Assembly: GCF_023130475.1 (NCBI RefSeq)
Contig: NZ_JAKHEX010000018.1
Span: 660 to 47,745 of the forward strand
Direction: 5' to 3'
DNA length: 47,086 nt
Source of the DNA: Aciditerrimonas ferrireducens
Lineage (GTDB): Bacteria > Actinomycetota > Acidimicrobiia > Acidimicrobiales > UBA8190
Shown here: piece after piece, positions 1 through 8,500 of the stretch
Position numbering within the stretch: position 1 is the first letter of the stretch
Layout of the letters: each line of letters begins with the position of its first letter
The notes under the pieces: model-generated
What the model saw: the letters and a program-made list of their open reading frames with translations, nothing else
Database searches by the model: none
Told to the model about the DNA's origin: nothing
Translations under genes and position numbers: made by a program

Positions 1-496
1 AGGCCGACGGCGCCGTCCCCACCGACACCGTGGCCACCGGCGAGCACCCCGACTGGTCGCTCGCGTCACAGGTCGCGGCGTCCAGCACCGACACCGTGTT
101 GTCGTCGGCGTTCGCCACGTAGAGGGTGGCGGGGCCCGAGCCACTCGCCAGAGCCAGGGCATCGGGCCCCTGACCGGCCCGGGCCTCGGTCACCGGCCCA
201 CCACAGGGCGAGCTCCCACCGCTACAGGCCGTCGAGAGCACGGCGACGCCGGAGGCCGCCTGGGCGCTGTCGGCGACGTAGAGGGTCTGGGTGGCGAGGT
301 CTAGGGCCTCGGCGACCGGGGCCGATCCGGCCGGTTCCTGCCGGAGCACCGGCAGACTGCTGCCGGCAGCGTGGGCCACCCCCGGCACGAGAACCAGCCC
401 GCCGCTGGCGAGCAGGGCCGCTCCCGCCAGGAGAAAGGAAGTTCGCCAGGGCCGCCGGCGCAGTCCTCGGGTCCCGGCGTCGAGCTGCTCTTCCAT
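1..496 (-). CDS. Secreted beta-propeller (YVTN-like) protein, 3' end outside the window
   Basis: Read on the minus strand, an open frame starts at ATG 496 and runs off the left edge (at least 165 residues). A GGAGGT ribosome binding site lies 4 bases before the ATG. The N-terminus has arginines (about residues 9-15), a hydrophobic stretch (about 18-37) and an AHA-type signal peptidase site, so the product is probably exported. The rest contains blade-like repeats of the type TLYVADSA and TLYVANADDNTVSVLD, followed by Cys-containing turns. These are typical of extracellular YVTN/NHL beta-propellers of unknown function. The number of blades cannot be judged because the gene is cut off. Confidence 0.75.
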   Translation of the reverse strand, partial: MEEQLDAGTRGLRRRPWRTSFLLAGAALLASGGLVLVPGVAHAAGSSLPVLRQEPAGSAPVAEALDLATQTLYVADSAQAASGVAVLSTACSGGSSPCGGPVTEARAGQGPDALALASGSGPATLYVANADDNTVSVLDAATCDASDQSGCSPVATVSVGTAPSA

Positions 497-784
497 TGCG
501 ACCTCCGTCCCTCCCGCGTCGAACACCGGAGGCCGTCCACCGCGACGGCGCGCCAGCGTTCCCTGTGGTCTGCTCCAGGGGACCCACCGGCCGCACCGTC
601 CCCGTCGCTCCCCGCCGCTTGGCGAACGAGCGCAACGTCCGTTGTCGCCCCCTCTACGGTGCAGCCCGCACCCCTGGATGACGGATCTCTCCTCCGGCGC
701 CGAGACGACCGACCACCTGCCCGAAGGTCCGACCCGAGCGGCTTGGTAGACTGCTGGCGTCCCTGTCCTGGACAGCGACACGAA

Positions 785-1133
785 GGGGGTGATCGGTTTC
801 GACTCCGGTCGTCAAGGCAGGAGAAGCGAGCCGTGGTCTCCGGAGCCACGTAAAAGAGCCGGAACACAAAACAAACGCCGAGCCTCAGCTCGCGCTGGCT
901 GCCTGAGCTAGGTAGCCCGTCTGCCCGGCCCCAGCCCTACGGGTCGGTCGCAGGCGTCATCTCGTAGGGCTCACCCCTCGGTCCGGTCGGCAGGCCGAGG
1001 GGGACATCCCAGCCGACTGGGGACCGGTCCCGGCGCCGACGACGGGGCTGGTCCCGAGAACTCCTCGCCGGCTGCGCTCGGAGAAGGCCTGCTGAGAAGC
1101 CGGAGGACGCGGGTTCGATTCCCGCCACCTCCA
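785..1133 (+). ncRNA. ssrA: Transfer-messenger RNA (tmRNA)
   Basis: The 5' end GGGGGTGATCGGTTTCGACT is the conserved tmRNA start. The 3' end has a T-arm (GCGGG-TTCGATT-CCCGC, 1109-1125) and an acceptor strand CACCTCC that pairs with GGGGGTG, followed by discriminator A1133; CCA is not encoded. The tag reading frame ends ...KTNAEPQLALAA and stops at TGA 904-906; the exact resume codon (856-864) is not certain. The RNA rescues stalled ribosomes together with SmpB, tagging incomplete proteins for proteolysis. A length of about 349 nt is normal for a one-piece tmRNA. Confidence 0.96.
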
Positions 1134-1182
1134 CTCGCCACGCCCCCGGGGTGGGCATCGCCCCGGGGCAGACCCGGTGCGC

Positions 1183-1512
1183 TCAGCCCGAACAGCAGCC
1201 GCTCCCCCGATGCACCGGGAGACCCACTTCGGCCCAGGCCCGGGTCCCCCCGGCCACCGACACGGCCTCGCGGCCGTGGGCTGCGAGCCAGTCCGCCGCC
1301 TGCAACGACCGGCCCCCGCTCGCGCAGATCACCACCAGCGGCCGCTCGCTCGGCAGCTCCTGCAGCCGGGCCGGGAGCTCGTCGAGGGGAACCAACCGGG
1401 CGCCGGGGACGTGCGCCTCGACGTACTCCTCGGGCCGGCGGACATCGAGGATGAACGGCTCCTCCGTCTCGGTCAGAGCCGCCAGCGTCCTCACGTCGAT
1501 CTCCTCGGCCAT
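1183..1512 (-). CDS. Single-domain rhodanese-like sulfurtransferase
   Basis: 109 residues from ATG 1512, with GGAGGT about 8 bases upstream; longer upstream reading is out of keeping with the domain boundary. It shows the rhodanese pattern: the FILDVRRPEEY motif (about 20-30), the HVPGA segment (about 34-38) and the catalytic loop CASGGRS with Cys63, matching the CxxGxR persulfide-forming loop. Such small cytosolic proteins carry sulfane sulfur or detoxify persulfides. It lies between ssrA and a divergently transcribed MMPL gene, with a CsoR/CstR-like palindrome in the shared upstream region, which would fit a sulfur-stress role (inference). Confidence 0.9.
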   Translation of the reverse strand: MAEEIDVRTLAALTETEEPFILDVRRPEEYVEAHVPGARLVPLDELPARLQELPSERPLVVICASGGRSLQAADWLAAHGREAVSVAGGTRAWAEVGLPVHRGSGCCSG

Positions 1513-1614
1513 CGCTCCCGACCTCCTCTCCGTCTCTGCCCTTGGCGACGACCCCCAGCATGGCTGGTCGCGGAGGCCACGCGTGTCCGTTCCGCGGACC
1601 GCTCGTCGCTCTCT

Positions 1615-1630
1615 ATACTCCCCCGGGTAT
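1615..1630. promoter_or_regulatory. CsoR/CstR-like operator palindrome
   Basis: ATACTCCCCCGGGTAT is an imperfect palindrome (ATAC-C....G-GTAT) resembling operators bound by CsoR-family copper or persulfide sensors. It overlaps a TATACT -10-like hexamer at 1614-1619 and lies between the rhodanese start (1512, minus) and the MMPL start (1722, plus), about 90-100 bp from each. No csoR/cstR gene is in the window. Confidence 0.4.
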
Positions 1631-1721
1631 TGACGGGCCCATCCCGGTCCGTCCGAGCACCACACCGCCGGGGGACACCCCGGCGGTCCTGGCCAGTACC
1701 GAACCGGAGGAGGAACCAACC

Positions 1722-3849
1722 GTGTCGACGACCGACGCTCCGACGCGCCGCTCGCTGCCGACGGGTGGTCCTCGTGGTCTGGGCGCTCGTCGTCGTGGCC
1801 TTCGGGGTCTTCGCCCCCAAAGCCACCTCCTCACTCGCGGGCGCCGGCTGGGTCAGCTCGACCAGCCAGTCGGTCCGAGCCCGACAGGTCATCCAGCGGG
1901 ACTTCGCCGGCCTGGGCTCGAGCGCCCTCGAGGTGGTCGTCCACGACCGCCAGGGCCCCCTCGAGGCCAGCGCAGCGGGTCGCCAGGTGCTGGCCAGCGT
2001 GGAGGCCACCCTCCGGCGGGACTCGGCGGTCTCGGTCGTCGAGCCGCCGACCCCCGGGCTCACCCTCTCCCGCGACGGCCGGACGGCGGTCGTGACCGCC
2101 GGCGCCAAGGTCGGACCCAACCGCATGGTCAAGGCGGCCGGCGCCCTGGCCGCCCCCTTGGCTCGCCTCGGTCGTGACGGCGTCAGCGTCACCCTCACCG
2201 GCGACAGCGCCCTCTGGGCGGACTTCAACAGCGCCAACCATTCGGCCATGATGCGCTCGGAGATGCTCTCGTGGCCGGTGACCCTGGCCATCTTGGTCGT
2301 CGCCTTCGGCAGCGTCGTCGCCGCGGGCCTCCCCCTCATGCTGACCCTGGCCGGCCTGGCGGTGGCGGCGGGCGCCCTGGTCCTCGTCAACCACCTCACC
2401 CCAACCTCCATCTGGGCCCTCAACTTCGCCCTCATGTTCGCCCTGGCTCTCGGGATCGACTACGCGCTCTTCCTCGTGGTCCGTTTCCGAGCAGCTCTCG
2501 CCCACCACCGCGCCGAGGACGGTGCCCCCGACGCGGTCGTGGCCGCCGTGGCCGAGACCATGGGCACTGCCGGGAAGGCCGTGGCCTTCTCGGCCCTCAC
2601 GGTCCTCGCTTCCCTCGGCTCCATCCTCCTCGTCCCCAGCCCCGCCTTCCGGTCCATGGCCCTCGGCATCATGCTGGCCGTCGTGGCCGTCTTGGCGGCC
2701 ACCTTGACCCTGCTCCCCGCCGTACTCGGCCGACTCGGCCTAGCTATCGACCGGGGTCGGGTCCGGCTCCGCCGCCACGCCCCCGCCCATCCGGCCGGGC
2801 ACCGTCTGGAGTCCGCCCTCCACCGGGTCGGCCGGGGCCTCTGGCGCCATCCGCTCCCCGCCGCCCTCGGGGCCCTCGCCGTCCTGGCCCTGGCGGCCTG
2901 GCCCGCGCTGGGCCTCCGGACCGCCATGCCCTCCATCACCATCATCCCCCCGACCGCCAACGCCCGCGTGGGCTACGAGCAGATCGTGACCGCCTTCGGC
3001 CCCGGGGCCCCGGGCACCCTCGACGTCCTCGTGCCCGCCGCCGAGGAGCACGACGCCCTGACCACCCTGGCCCGGCTCCCCGGGGTGGCGGCCAGTGTTC
3101 CCGGCCCGACCCACGCCGGCTGGACCCTCAACGAGGTCGTCCCCACCACCGGTCCCTCCACACCGGCGACCGCCGCCACCATCGGCCGCCTCCGCCGAGC
3201 CCTTCCCCAGGGCAGCCTGGTCGGGGGAGCAGCGGCGGAGAACGTGGACCTCCAGCACACCTTGGCCGCCAAGACCCCCCTCGTCTACGGCGTCCTGCTC
3301 GGCATGGGCTTCCTCTTGCTCCTCGTGGCCCTTCAGGCCCCCCTTCTCGCCCTGGCCGGCGTCCTCCTGACCGGCCTCTCGGTGGCCGGGGCCTTCGGGG
3401 TCGCCCGCCTGATCTTCCAGGACGGTCACCTCGCCGGCCTGCTCCACTTCACCCCCCAGGGCTTCGTCGACGCCTGGGCCCCCCTCTTCTTCGGGGCCAT
3501 GGTCTTCGGGGTGGCCATGGACTACACCCTCTTTCTCCTCTCAGCCGCCAAGGAGCGCTTCGAGCGGTCCGCCGATCCCGAGCACGCCATGCTCGGCTCG
3601 GTCCGCACCTCCGGGCGGGTCGTGGTCTCGGCGGCTGCCGTCATGATCGCCGTCTTCTTGACCTTCGCCCTCTCGGGCCCCCTGGCCCCCAAGGAGATGG
3701 GCGTGGTCCTCGCCGTCGCGGTCGCCCTGGACGCCCTCGTCGTCCGACTGGTCCTCCTCCCGGTGGTGCTCCGCCTCGGTCACCACCGAGCGTGGCACTG
3801 CCCGCCGTGGTTGGCCCGACTCCTGCCTGCGGTCCGGTTCTCCCACTGA
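1722..3849 (+). CDS. MMPL/RND-family membrane transporter with an apparent frameshift near its N-terminus
   Basis: The GTG at 1722 follows a GGAGGAGG ribosome binding site and reads VSTTDAPTRRSLPT. The conserved body (RRVVLVVWALVVVAFG onward, about 700 residues to 3849) is in another frame with no properly placed start of its own; GTG 1765 is the first possible. The body has the MMPL layout: one membrane segment, an external domain, a membrane cluster (about 2270-2735) with GIDYALFLVVRFR, a second external domain, and a second cluster (about 3280-3830) with AMDYTLFLL. The two Asp-Tyr sites are the proton-relay positions of RND pumps. MMPL proteins export lipids or drugs; the substrate is unknown. 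A frameshift between about 1755 and 1768 is the simplest reading. Confidence 0.82.
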
Positions 3850-3851
3850 GG

Positions 3852-3876
3852 CGGGTCGTCCACTGGGCACGACCCG
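3852..3876 (+). terminator. Hairpin terminator after the MMPL gene
   Basis: CGGGTCGT and ACGACCCG form an 8-bp stem with a 9-base loop, three bases after the MMPL stop and followed by GTTTCA. It has only a short T-run, so it is a probable rather than canonical intrinsic terminator. Confidence 0.5.
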
Positions 3877-3923
3877 GTTTCACAACACATCACACAAACT
3901 CCACAACGGCTGAGGAGAGACCG

Positions 3924-3955
3924 GTCCTGGCCCCGGCGGCCCCCGGGGCCAGGAC
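3924..3955. terminator. Strong symmetric hairpin between convergent genes
   Basis: A perfect 13-bp stem (GTCCTGGCCCCGG / CCGGGGCCAGGAC) with a 6-base loop lies 13 bases beyond the tyrS stop, between tyrS and the convergent MMPL gene. It lacks a T-run, as is common in very GC-rich actinobacteria, and could act in both directions. Confidence 0.55.
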
Positions 3956-3967
3956 GGCCGCCGGGTC

Positions 3968-5365
3968 CTACTGGCCCACCCGAGCCAGGTGCCGTCCCAG
4001 CTTGACGAAGAGCTGGGCCTTCGCCGGGAGACGCTCGCCAAGGCGTTCGGCGAGCACGTCGGCGAGGGGACGGAGTACGTCGCCCGTCTCCAGGATCACC
4101 TGCTCCTGGCCACCCTCGGCCTCGACCACGAGGCGGAGGCCCCGCTGGGCGGCAGCCCGGCGGATCTCGCCGTTGGACCCCGCGAACCCGAGGGCCCGGA
4201 GGCTGGCCGCCAGCGGCGCCGCCAGGTCGCTCACCACGGGGAGGTCGGCCTGGGCGTAGGTCCGAGTGGCGAAACGGGCGGCGAACTCCGCCCGGGCGGC
4301 CATGGCGGCCTCGAGGCCGTGGAGGGCAGCGGTCACCTCGCCCGCCAGCAGGCGCTTCACGTCGACCGGCCGGACCTCCTTGGCCGCCAGCCGGGCAGTC
4401 AGGAGGTCGAGCTCCTCGTCCCGCCACTCGCTCAAGGCTTCGAACCATGGCCGGACCAGGTGGTCGGGTATCGACATGACCTTGCCGAAGACCTCGTCGG
4501 GGGGCGCGAGGAGCGGCACGTAGTTGCCCCGGGACTTCGACATCTTGGCGCCGCTGCCGTCGGTCCCCTCGAGGAGGGGCGTGGTCGCCACCAGTTCGGG
4601 CTCGAGACCGTGGAGCTCCATGACCTTTCGGCACATCTGGAGGTTGAGGAACTGGTCGATACCGCCGACCTCGAGGTCGCAGCGGGTCTCGACCGAGTCG
4701 AGGGCCATGACGACGGAGTAGAGCAGCTCGGCGAGCGAGAGGCCTTGGCCGGCGGCAAGGCGCTGGCGGAAGTCGTCCCGCTGGAGGGCCATGGAGACCG
4801 GCAGGCGGGCGGTCACCTCGATGAGCCGGGGCAGGGTCACCTGGTCGAGCCACTCGCTGTTCCGGCGGACCTCGGCGCTGGCAAGGTCGAAGAAGGGCCG
4901 CATCTGGTCCTCGTAACTGGCCAGGTTGGCGGCGATGTCCTCCGCACTGAGGGGCGGCCGTTCGTCGGAGCGTCCCGAGGGGTCGCCGATGCGGGCCGTG
5001 AGGTCTCCGACGATGAGGACCACCCGGTGGCCCATCCGCTGGACCCGAGAGAGGAGGATCATGGGGACGGCATGGCCGAGGTGGACCTCGGGGCCGGTCG
5101 GGTCGATGCCGAACTTCGCCACGAAGGCCCGACCCGCGGTGTGCGCTCGCACCACTCGCTCGGCGAAGGCCGCCGGCGAGGGCAGGAGGTCCGTGCAGCG
5201 GCTGGCCAGGAGGGCAGCCTGCTCCTCGGGGCCCAGGTCCGAGAGGTCGAGCTGCCGGCGGGCGGTGGACTCGGCCAGGAGGTCCTCGACGGCGGCGTCG
5301 TCTCGCAGGTCGGCTCGGGCCAAAAGCCCGAGCAGCGCCTGCACCGACGCGTGCAAGCGGCTCAT
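3968..5365 (-). CDS. tyrS: Tyrosyl-tRNA synthetase
   Basis: 465 residues. It charges tRNA-Tyr with tyrosine in the cytosol. The class I signatures are present: HLGH at residues 95-98 (HIGH box, preceded by FGIDPTGPEV), GGIDQ at 234-238 in the tyrosine pocket, and KMSKS at 274-278. A C-terminal S4-like RNA-binding region covers about 400-465. The long N-terminal extension before the catalytic core and the FGIDPT form resemble the TyrZ-type subgroup. ATG 5365 overlaps the stop of the upstream SDR gene (ATGA), so it is translationally coupled to SDR and zwf. A strong hairpin follows the gene. Confidence 0.96.
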   Translation of the reverse strand: MSRLHASVQALLGLLARADLRDDAAVEDLLAESTARRQLDLSDLGPEEQAALLASRCTDLLPSPAAFAERVVRAHTAGRAFVAKFGIDPTGPEVHLGHAVPMILLSRVQRMGHRVVLIVGDLTARIGDPSGRSDERPPLSAEDIAANLASYEDQMRPFFDLASAEVRRNSEWLDQVTLPRLIEVTARLPVSMALQRDDFRQRLAAGQGLSLAELLYSVVMALDSVETRCDLEVGGIDQFLNLQMCRKVMELHGLEPELVATTPLLEGTDGSGAKMSKSRGNYVPLLAPPDEVFGKVMSIPDHLVRPWFEALSEWRDEELDLLTARLAAKEVRPVDVKRLLAGEVTAALHGLEAAMAARAEFAARFATRTYAQADLPVVSDLAAPLAASLRALGFAGSNGEIRRAAAQRGLRLVVEAEGGQEQVILETGDVLRPLADVLAERLGERLPAKAQLFVKLGRHLARVGQ

Positions 5366-6168
5366 CGCGCCCCCCCCGCTGCGGGACCAGGCTTCCTGGA
5401 GGCCCCGGTTCCCGCGGCCTCCATGACCTGGTGGCGGAGGTCGAGGACGGTGCCCGAGGGCAGGTCCTCGTCGAGGAGTGCCCAGATCCGCTCGGCGACC
5501 ACCTCGGGCCGGGGCAGCTGGTCGAGGCGGTGAAGCTCGGCGAACCGTTCGCGGGCTGGGAAGGCCTCGGCCGAGGCGGCGCGGATGGCAGCCTGCATGG
5601 GGGTGTCGACCGGCCCGGGCGTCACGGCCAGGATGCGGACACCGCCGCGCTCGGCCTCTTCGGCCCCGACGATCCGGCACCACTGGTCCATGGCCGCCTT
5701 GGCCGCTCCGTAGGCGGACCAGCCGAGATAGACGGTCCGGGCGGCGCCAGACGTGAGGAGGACGAGGTGCCGGGGGGCGTCGTGGCGGGCGAGCACGCCG
5801 AGGAGGCGCTGGCCGAGGGCCATGGTGGCCGCGCCGAGCAGCACGGCTCGCTCGTAGGCCTCGGGGTCCACCTGGGCAGCGAAGCCCATGGGCTCGAGGG
5901 TGCCGGCGGCGTGGACGACCACGACCCGACCACCGGGGTGCCGGTCGAGGGCCTCGGCGACCGCGACGGCGAGCGCCGCCCAGCTGGCCGGTTCGGCGAG
6001 GTCGAGGGCCAGGTGCCGCGCCGGGGGGGCCGGGGGTCGGCGGCTGACCCCGAGGACCTCGGCGTCCCCCCAGGGCACCGAGCGGACGAGGGCGGCACCG
6101 ATGCCGCTGGAAGCCCCGGTCACCACGACGAGCGGCGCCGCTCCCTGCCCGGTCGATCCGACGCTCAT
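5362..6168 (-). CDS. Short-chain dehydrogenase/reductase (sepiapterin/benzil reductase-like)
   Basis: 268 residues, a cytosolic NAD(P)-dependent oxidoreductase of the SDR fold. TGASSGIG (17-24) is the dinucleotide-binding motif, HAAG (about 86-89) the structural NNAG equivalent, and Ser140, Tyr153 and Lys157 (YGAAK) the catalytic triad. The short form without a long insertion and the SGAARTVYLGWSAYGAAK segment resemble the sepiapterin reductase/YueD benzil reductase group; the substrate is unknown. It overlaps zwf upstream and tyrS downstream by ATGA junctions, so the three genes are probably one transcript. Confidence 0.88.
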   Translation of the reverse strand: MSVGSTGQGAAPLVVVTGASSGIGAALVRSVPWGDAEVLGVSRRPPAPPARHLALDLAEPASWAALAVAVAEALDRHPGGRVVVVHAAGTLEPMGFAAQVDPEAYERAVLLGAATMALGQRLLGVLARHDAPRHLVLLTSGAARTVYLGWSAYGAAKAAMDQWCRIVGAEEAERGGVRILAVTPGPVDTPMQAAIRAASAEAFPARERFAELHRLDQLPRPEVVAERIWALLDEDLPSGTVLDLRHQVMEAAGTGASRKPGPAAGGAR

Positions 6169-7589
6169 CCGGCTCCCCCGCTGGTCGGCTCGAGCCAGGG
6201 TTCGTGCCAGGGAGGCAGGCCTCGGACGAGCTCGTCGGCACCCCGCGGGCCCATGCTGCCCGGCTCGTAGGGTTCGAGGGGCGGGGGCGAGTCCAAGAGG
6301 GGCTGGACGATGCGCCAGGTCTCCTCGACGAGATCCTGGCGGCTGAAGAGCGACGCGTCCCCCTCGAGCGCGTCGTGGAGCAAGCGTTCGTAGGGCTCGG
6401 GCGGCACGCCGAGCTGCTCGGCGAAGGAGAGGTCGAGGTGGACCCGGCGGACACCTCGGTCGTGGCCCTTGGCCAAAAGCACCAGCCGGACCCCGGGGTC
6501 GGGGTCGATGCGGACCACCACCTGGGACGGTTCGGGCCGGGCCGGCTCGTCGAGGAAGGCCAGGCGGGGGGGCCGGCGGAAGATGACCCGAACCTCGGTA
6601 CAGCGCATGGTCATCTTCTTGCCCGCCCGGATCAGGAACGGGACCCCCGACCAGCGCCAGTTGTCGACCGCCAGGCGCAGGGCGACGAAGGTCTCGGTCG
6701 TGGAGTCCTTAGCCACCCCCTCGACGTCCCGGTACCCCTGGTACTGGCCGCGGACCGCTCGGGCCGGCTCGGCCGGCGGCATGGCCCGGAACACCTCGAG
6801 CTTCTTGTCCTGGACGGCATCGGGGCCGGCGCCGACCGGCGGTTCCATGGCGACGAGGGCGAGGACCTGGAGGAGGTGGTTCTGGACCACGTCCCGAAGG
6901 GCCCCGACCGGGTCGTAGAAGCCGCCCCGACCCTCCACCCCGAAGTCCTCGGCCAGGGTCAGCTGCACGGCGGCCACGTGCGAACGGTTCCAGAGCGGCT
7001 CGAAGACGGCGTTGGCGAAGCGGAGGTACTGGAGGTCGAGGACCGGCTCCTTGCCGAGGAAGTGGTCGATCCGGAGCAGCTGTCGCTCGTCCAGGTACCG
7101 GTGGAGCTCGGCGGCCAGGGCCCGGGCGGAGGCCAGGTCGCGGCCGAAGGGTTTCTCGACGACCACCCGGGCCCCCTCGGTCAGGCCGGCCTGGTGAAGG
7201 CCCTGGACGACGGTGGCGAAGAGGCTGGGGGGCACTTCGAGGTAGAAGACCGGGGTCGTGCGCCCCTGGAGCTCCTCGGCCAGGCGGCGGTAGGTGGCGG
7301 GGTCGGCCAGGTCGCCGCCGTGGTAGTGCAAGCGCCGGGCGAGACGGTCGAAGACTGCTTCGTCGACCGGGAGGCCGCCCTGGTCCAGGGCCGCCCGGGC
7401 CCGGCGGACAAGCTCCTCGTTCGACCAGTCCTGCCGACCCACCCCGTAGACCGGGCAGCGCAGCCGGTCGTGCTCCTCGAGCCGGTAGAGGGCACGGAAG
7501 GTCATCTTGGCCGCCAGGTCCCCGGTGATGCCGAAGATCACCAGGGCGTCGGCGCGCCGGCTGTGCTGGTCCGCCCGGGTCTGGCTCAT
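6165..7589 (-). CDS. zwf: Glucose-6-phosphate 1-dehydrogenase
   Basis: 474 residues; oxidises glucose 6-phosphate to 6-phosphogluconolactone with NAD(P)+ as the first step of the oxidative pentose phosphate pathway. The N-terminal Rossmann motif is FGITGDLAAK (19-28), EKPFGRDL lies at 145-152, and the substrate/catalytic motif RIDHFLGKE at 173-181 holds the proton-accepting His. Length is normal for the family. ATG 7589 lies 10 bases after the stop of the NRDE gene, and its own stop overlaps the following SDR start. No opcA or pgl gene neighbours it here, unlike many actinobacterial zwf loci. Confidence 0.96.
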   Translation of the reverse strand: MSQTRADQHSRRADALVIFGITGDLAAKMTFRALYRLEEHDRLRCPVYGVGRQDWSNEELVRRARAALDQGGLPVDEAVFDRLARRLHYHGGDLADPATYRRLAEELQGRTTPVFYLEVPPSLFATVVQGLHQAGLTEGARVVVEKPFGRDLASARALAAELHRYLDERQLLRIDHFLGKEPVLDLQYLRFANAVFEPLWNRSHVAAVQLTLAEDFGVEGRGGFYDPVGALRDVVQNHLLQVLALVAMEPPVGAGPDAVQDKKLEVFRAMPPAEPARAVRGQYQGYRDVEGVAKDSTTETFVALRLAVDNWRWSGVPFLIRAGKKMTMRCTEVRVIFRRPPRLAFLDEPARPEPSQVVVRIDPDPGVRLVLLAKGHDRGVRRVHLDLSFAEQLGVPPEPYERLLHDALEGDASLFSRQDLVEETWRIVQPLLDSPPPLEPYEPGSMGPRGADELVRGLPPWHEPWLEPTSGGAG

Positions 7590-7599
7590 CCCCCGGACG

Positions 7600-8397
7600 C
7601 TACTGGGCCTCCCGGGCCGCCGTCGTCGCTGGCTCCGCCCAGGGCGCGTCGACCGCTTCGAAGGGGACCTGGCAGGGCGGGCCGTCGGCGACCCAGAGTC
7701 GGGGCGGCTCGTCGGGTCGCTCGGGGACGACGACGAGATGGGACGAGCGGGTGCCGTAGCCGTCCTCGTGGACGCAACAGGCGCCGCGGGACCCCGGCGC
7801 CTGGCCCCGTCCGTGACCGGCCGGCGACTCGTGGTCGGCGAGCAGCCGGGCCAGCCCGGCGAGGACGACCTCGAGGGGCTGGCCCACGAGGGCCGCTGCG
7901 CTCCGCCGGACCCGGTCAGTCTTGGCCGAGGACCGGCCGAGGGGCGCGTTGCCCAGCACGACGAGCCCGGGGCCGAGCGCGGCAGCCCGCAGGGGCCGCC
8001 GGGGGCGGACCGCCGCCCAGTAGAGGCTCGTCCGATCCCCCAGCAGCACTTCGCAGGGGTTGGGGTGGCACCGGGCCGCGCTGCGAACCACGGTCGCCAG
8101 GGCCGCCGAGGCGCTCCGGGCCGTCCCCCCCGCCACCGGGAGGGCGCCCCGGGATGGCCGCTCTGGATCCGGGGGCCGGCCGTCGGGCTGGTTGGTGAGC
8201 CCGACGAACACCCCGGCGTCGTTCACCGTCAGCCAACTGCCTCCGGCCTGCTCGTCGAGGCCGCCGAGGACCCGAGGTCGGCTCGGCCGGAGGACGGCCA
8301 GGGCCCGGGCCGGTCGGGCCAGCTGCTCGTCCCGGTTGGCTCCGACGACGAGGGCGGCGCCGGGGACGACGCGGTGGAGGACCACCAGGAGGCACAT
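7600..8397 (-). CDS. NRDE (TANGO2-like) family protein
   Basis: 265 residues from ATG 8397. It begins Met-Cys and carries the family hallmark GANRDE at about 19-24, followed by the conserved GGSWLTVNDAGVFVGLTN region (about 66-84), where family members have a WLG-x-N type block. The family includes the eukaryotic TANGO2 protein; its biochemical role is not firmly known, with heme trafficking and acyl-lipid roles proposed. It is the first gene of a minus-strand run with zwf, SDR and tyrS, and its divergent neighbour is the AlkB-family gene. Confidence 0.87.
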   Translation of the reverse strand: MCLLVVLHRVVPGAALVVGANRDEQLARPARALAVLRPSRPRVLGGLDEQAGGSWLTVNDAGVFVGLTNQPDGRPPDPERPSRGALPVAGGTARSASAALATVVRSAARCHPNPCEVLLGDRTSLYWAAVRPRRPLRAAALGPGLVVLGNAPLGRSSAKTDRVRRSAAALVGQPLEVVLAGLARLLADHESPAGHGRGQAPGSRGACCVHEDGYGTRSSHLVVVPERPDEPPRLWVADGPPCQVPFEAVDAPWAEPATTAAREAQ

Positions 8398-8463
8398 CGG
8401 GCCTGAGGCTACGCGGGCGGTCGCCGGCGGGAACCCAGGGCCCCGGTCGCAGCGCTCCGGTCC

Positions 8464-8492
8464 CGAACGCCTGTTCGGCTCCGCGCTAGCCT
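8464..8492 (+). promoter_or_regulatory. SOS-box-like operator and -10 hexamer of the alkB-family gene
   Basis: CGAAC-GCCT-GTTCG (8464-8477) is a perfect inverted repeat matching the Gram-positive/actinobacterial LexA consensus CGAAC-N4-GTTCG. A TAGCCT -10 hexamer follows at 8487-8492, eight bases before the GTG start, so the box covers the -35 position. LexA repression is inferred from this arrangement. Confidence 0.65.
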
Positions 8493-8500
8493 GGGGTGCG

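Noticed and set aside
1750..1770. Programmed frameshift as explanation for the MMPL start
   Set aside because: No slippery heptamer, no stimulatory stop or pseudoknot that I can recognise; an indel or sequence error is simpler.
2271..4259. Long plus-strand open frame over the MMPL and tyrS genes
   Set aside because: Its translation is Pro/Arg-rich low complexity, the usual shadow of high-GC codons, and it covers two well-supported genes on opposite strands.
7596..7602. Leaderless promoter TAGCGT before zwf
   Set aside because: The hexamer is made by the stop codon of the NRDE gene and the spacing is 7; zwf is more likely read as part of the operon.
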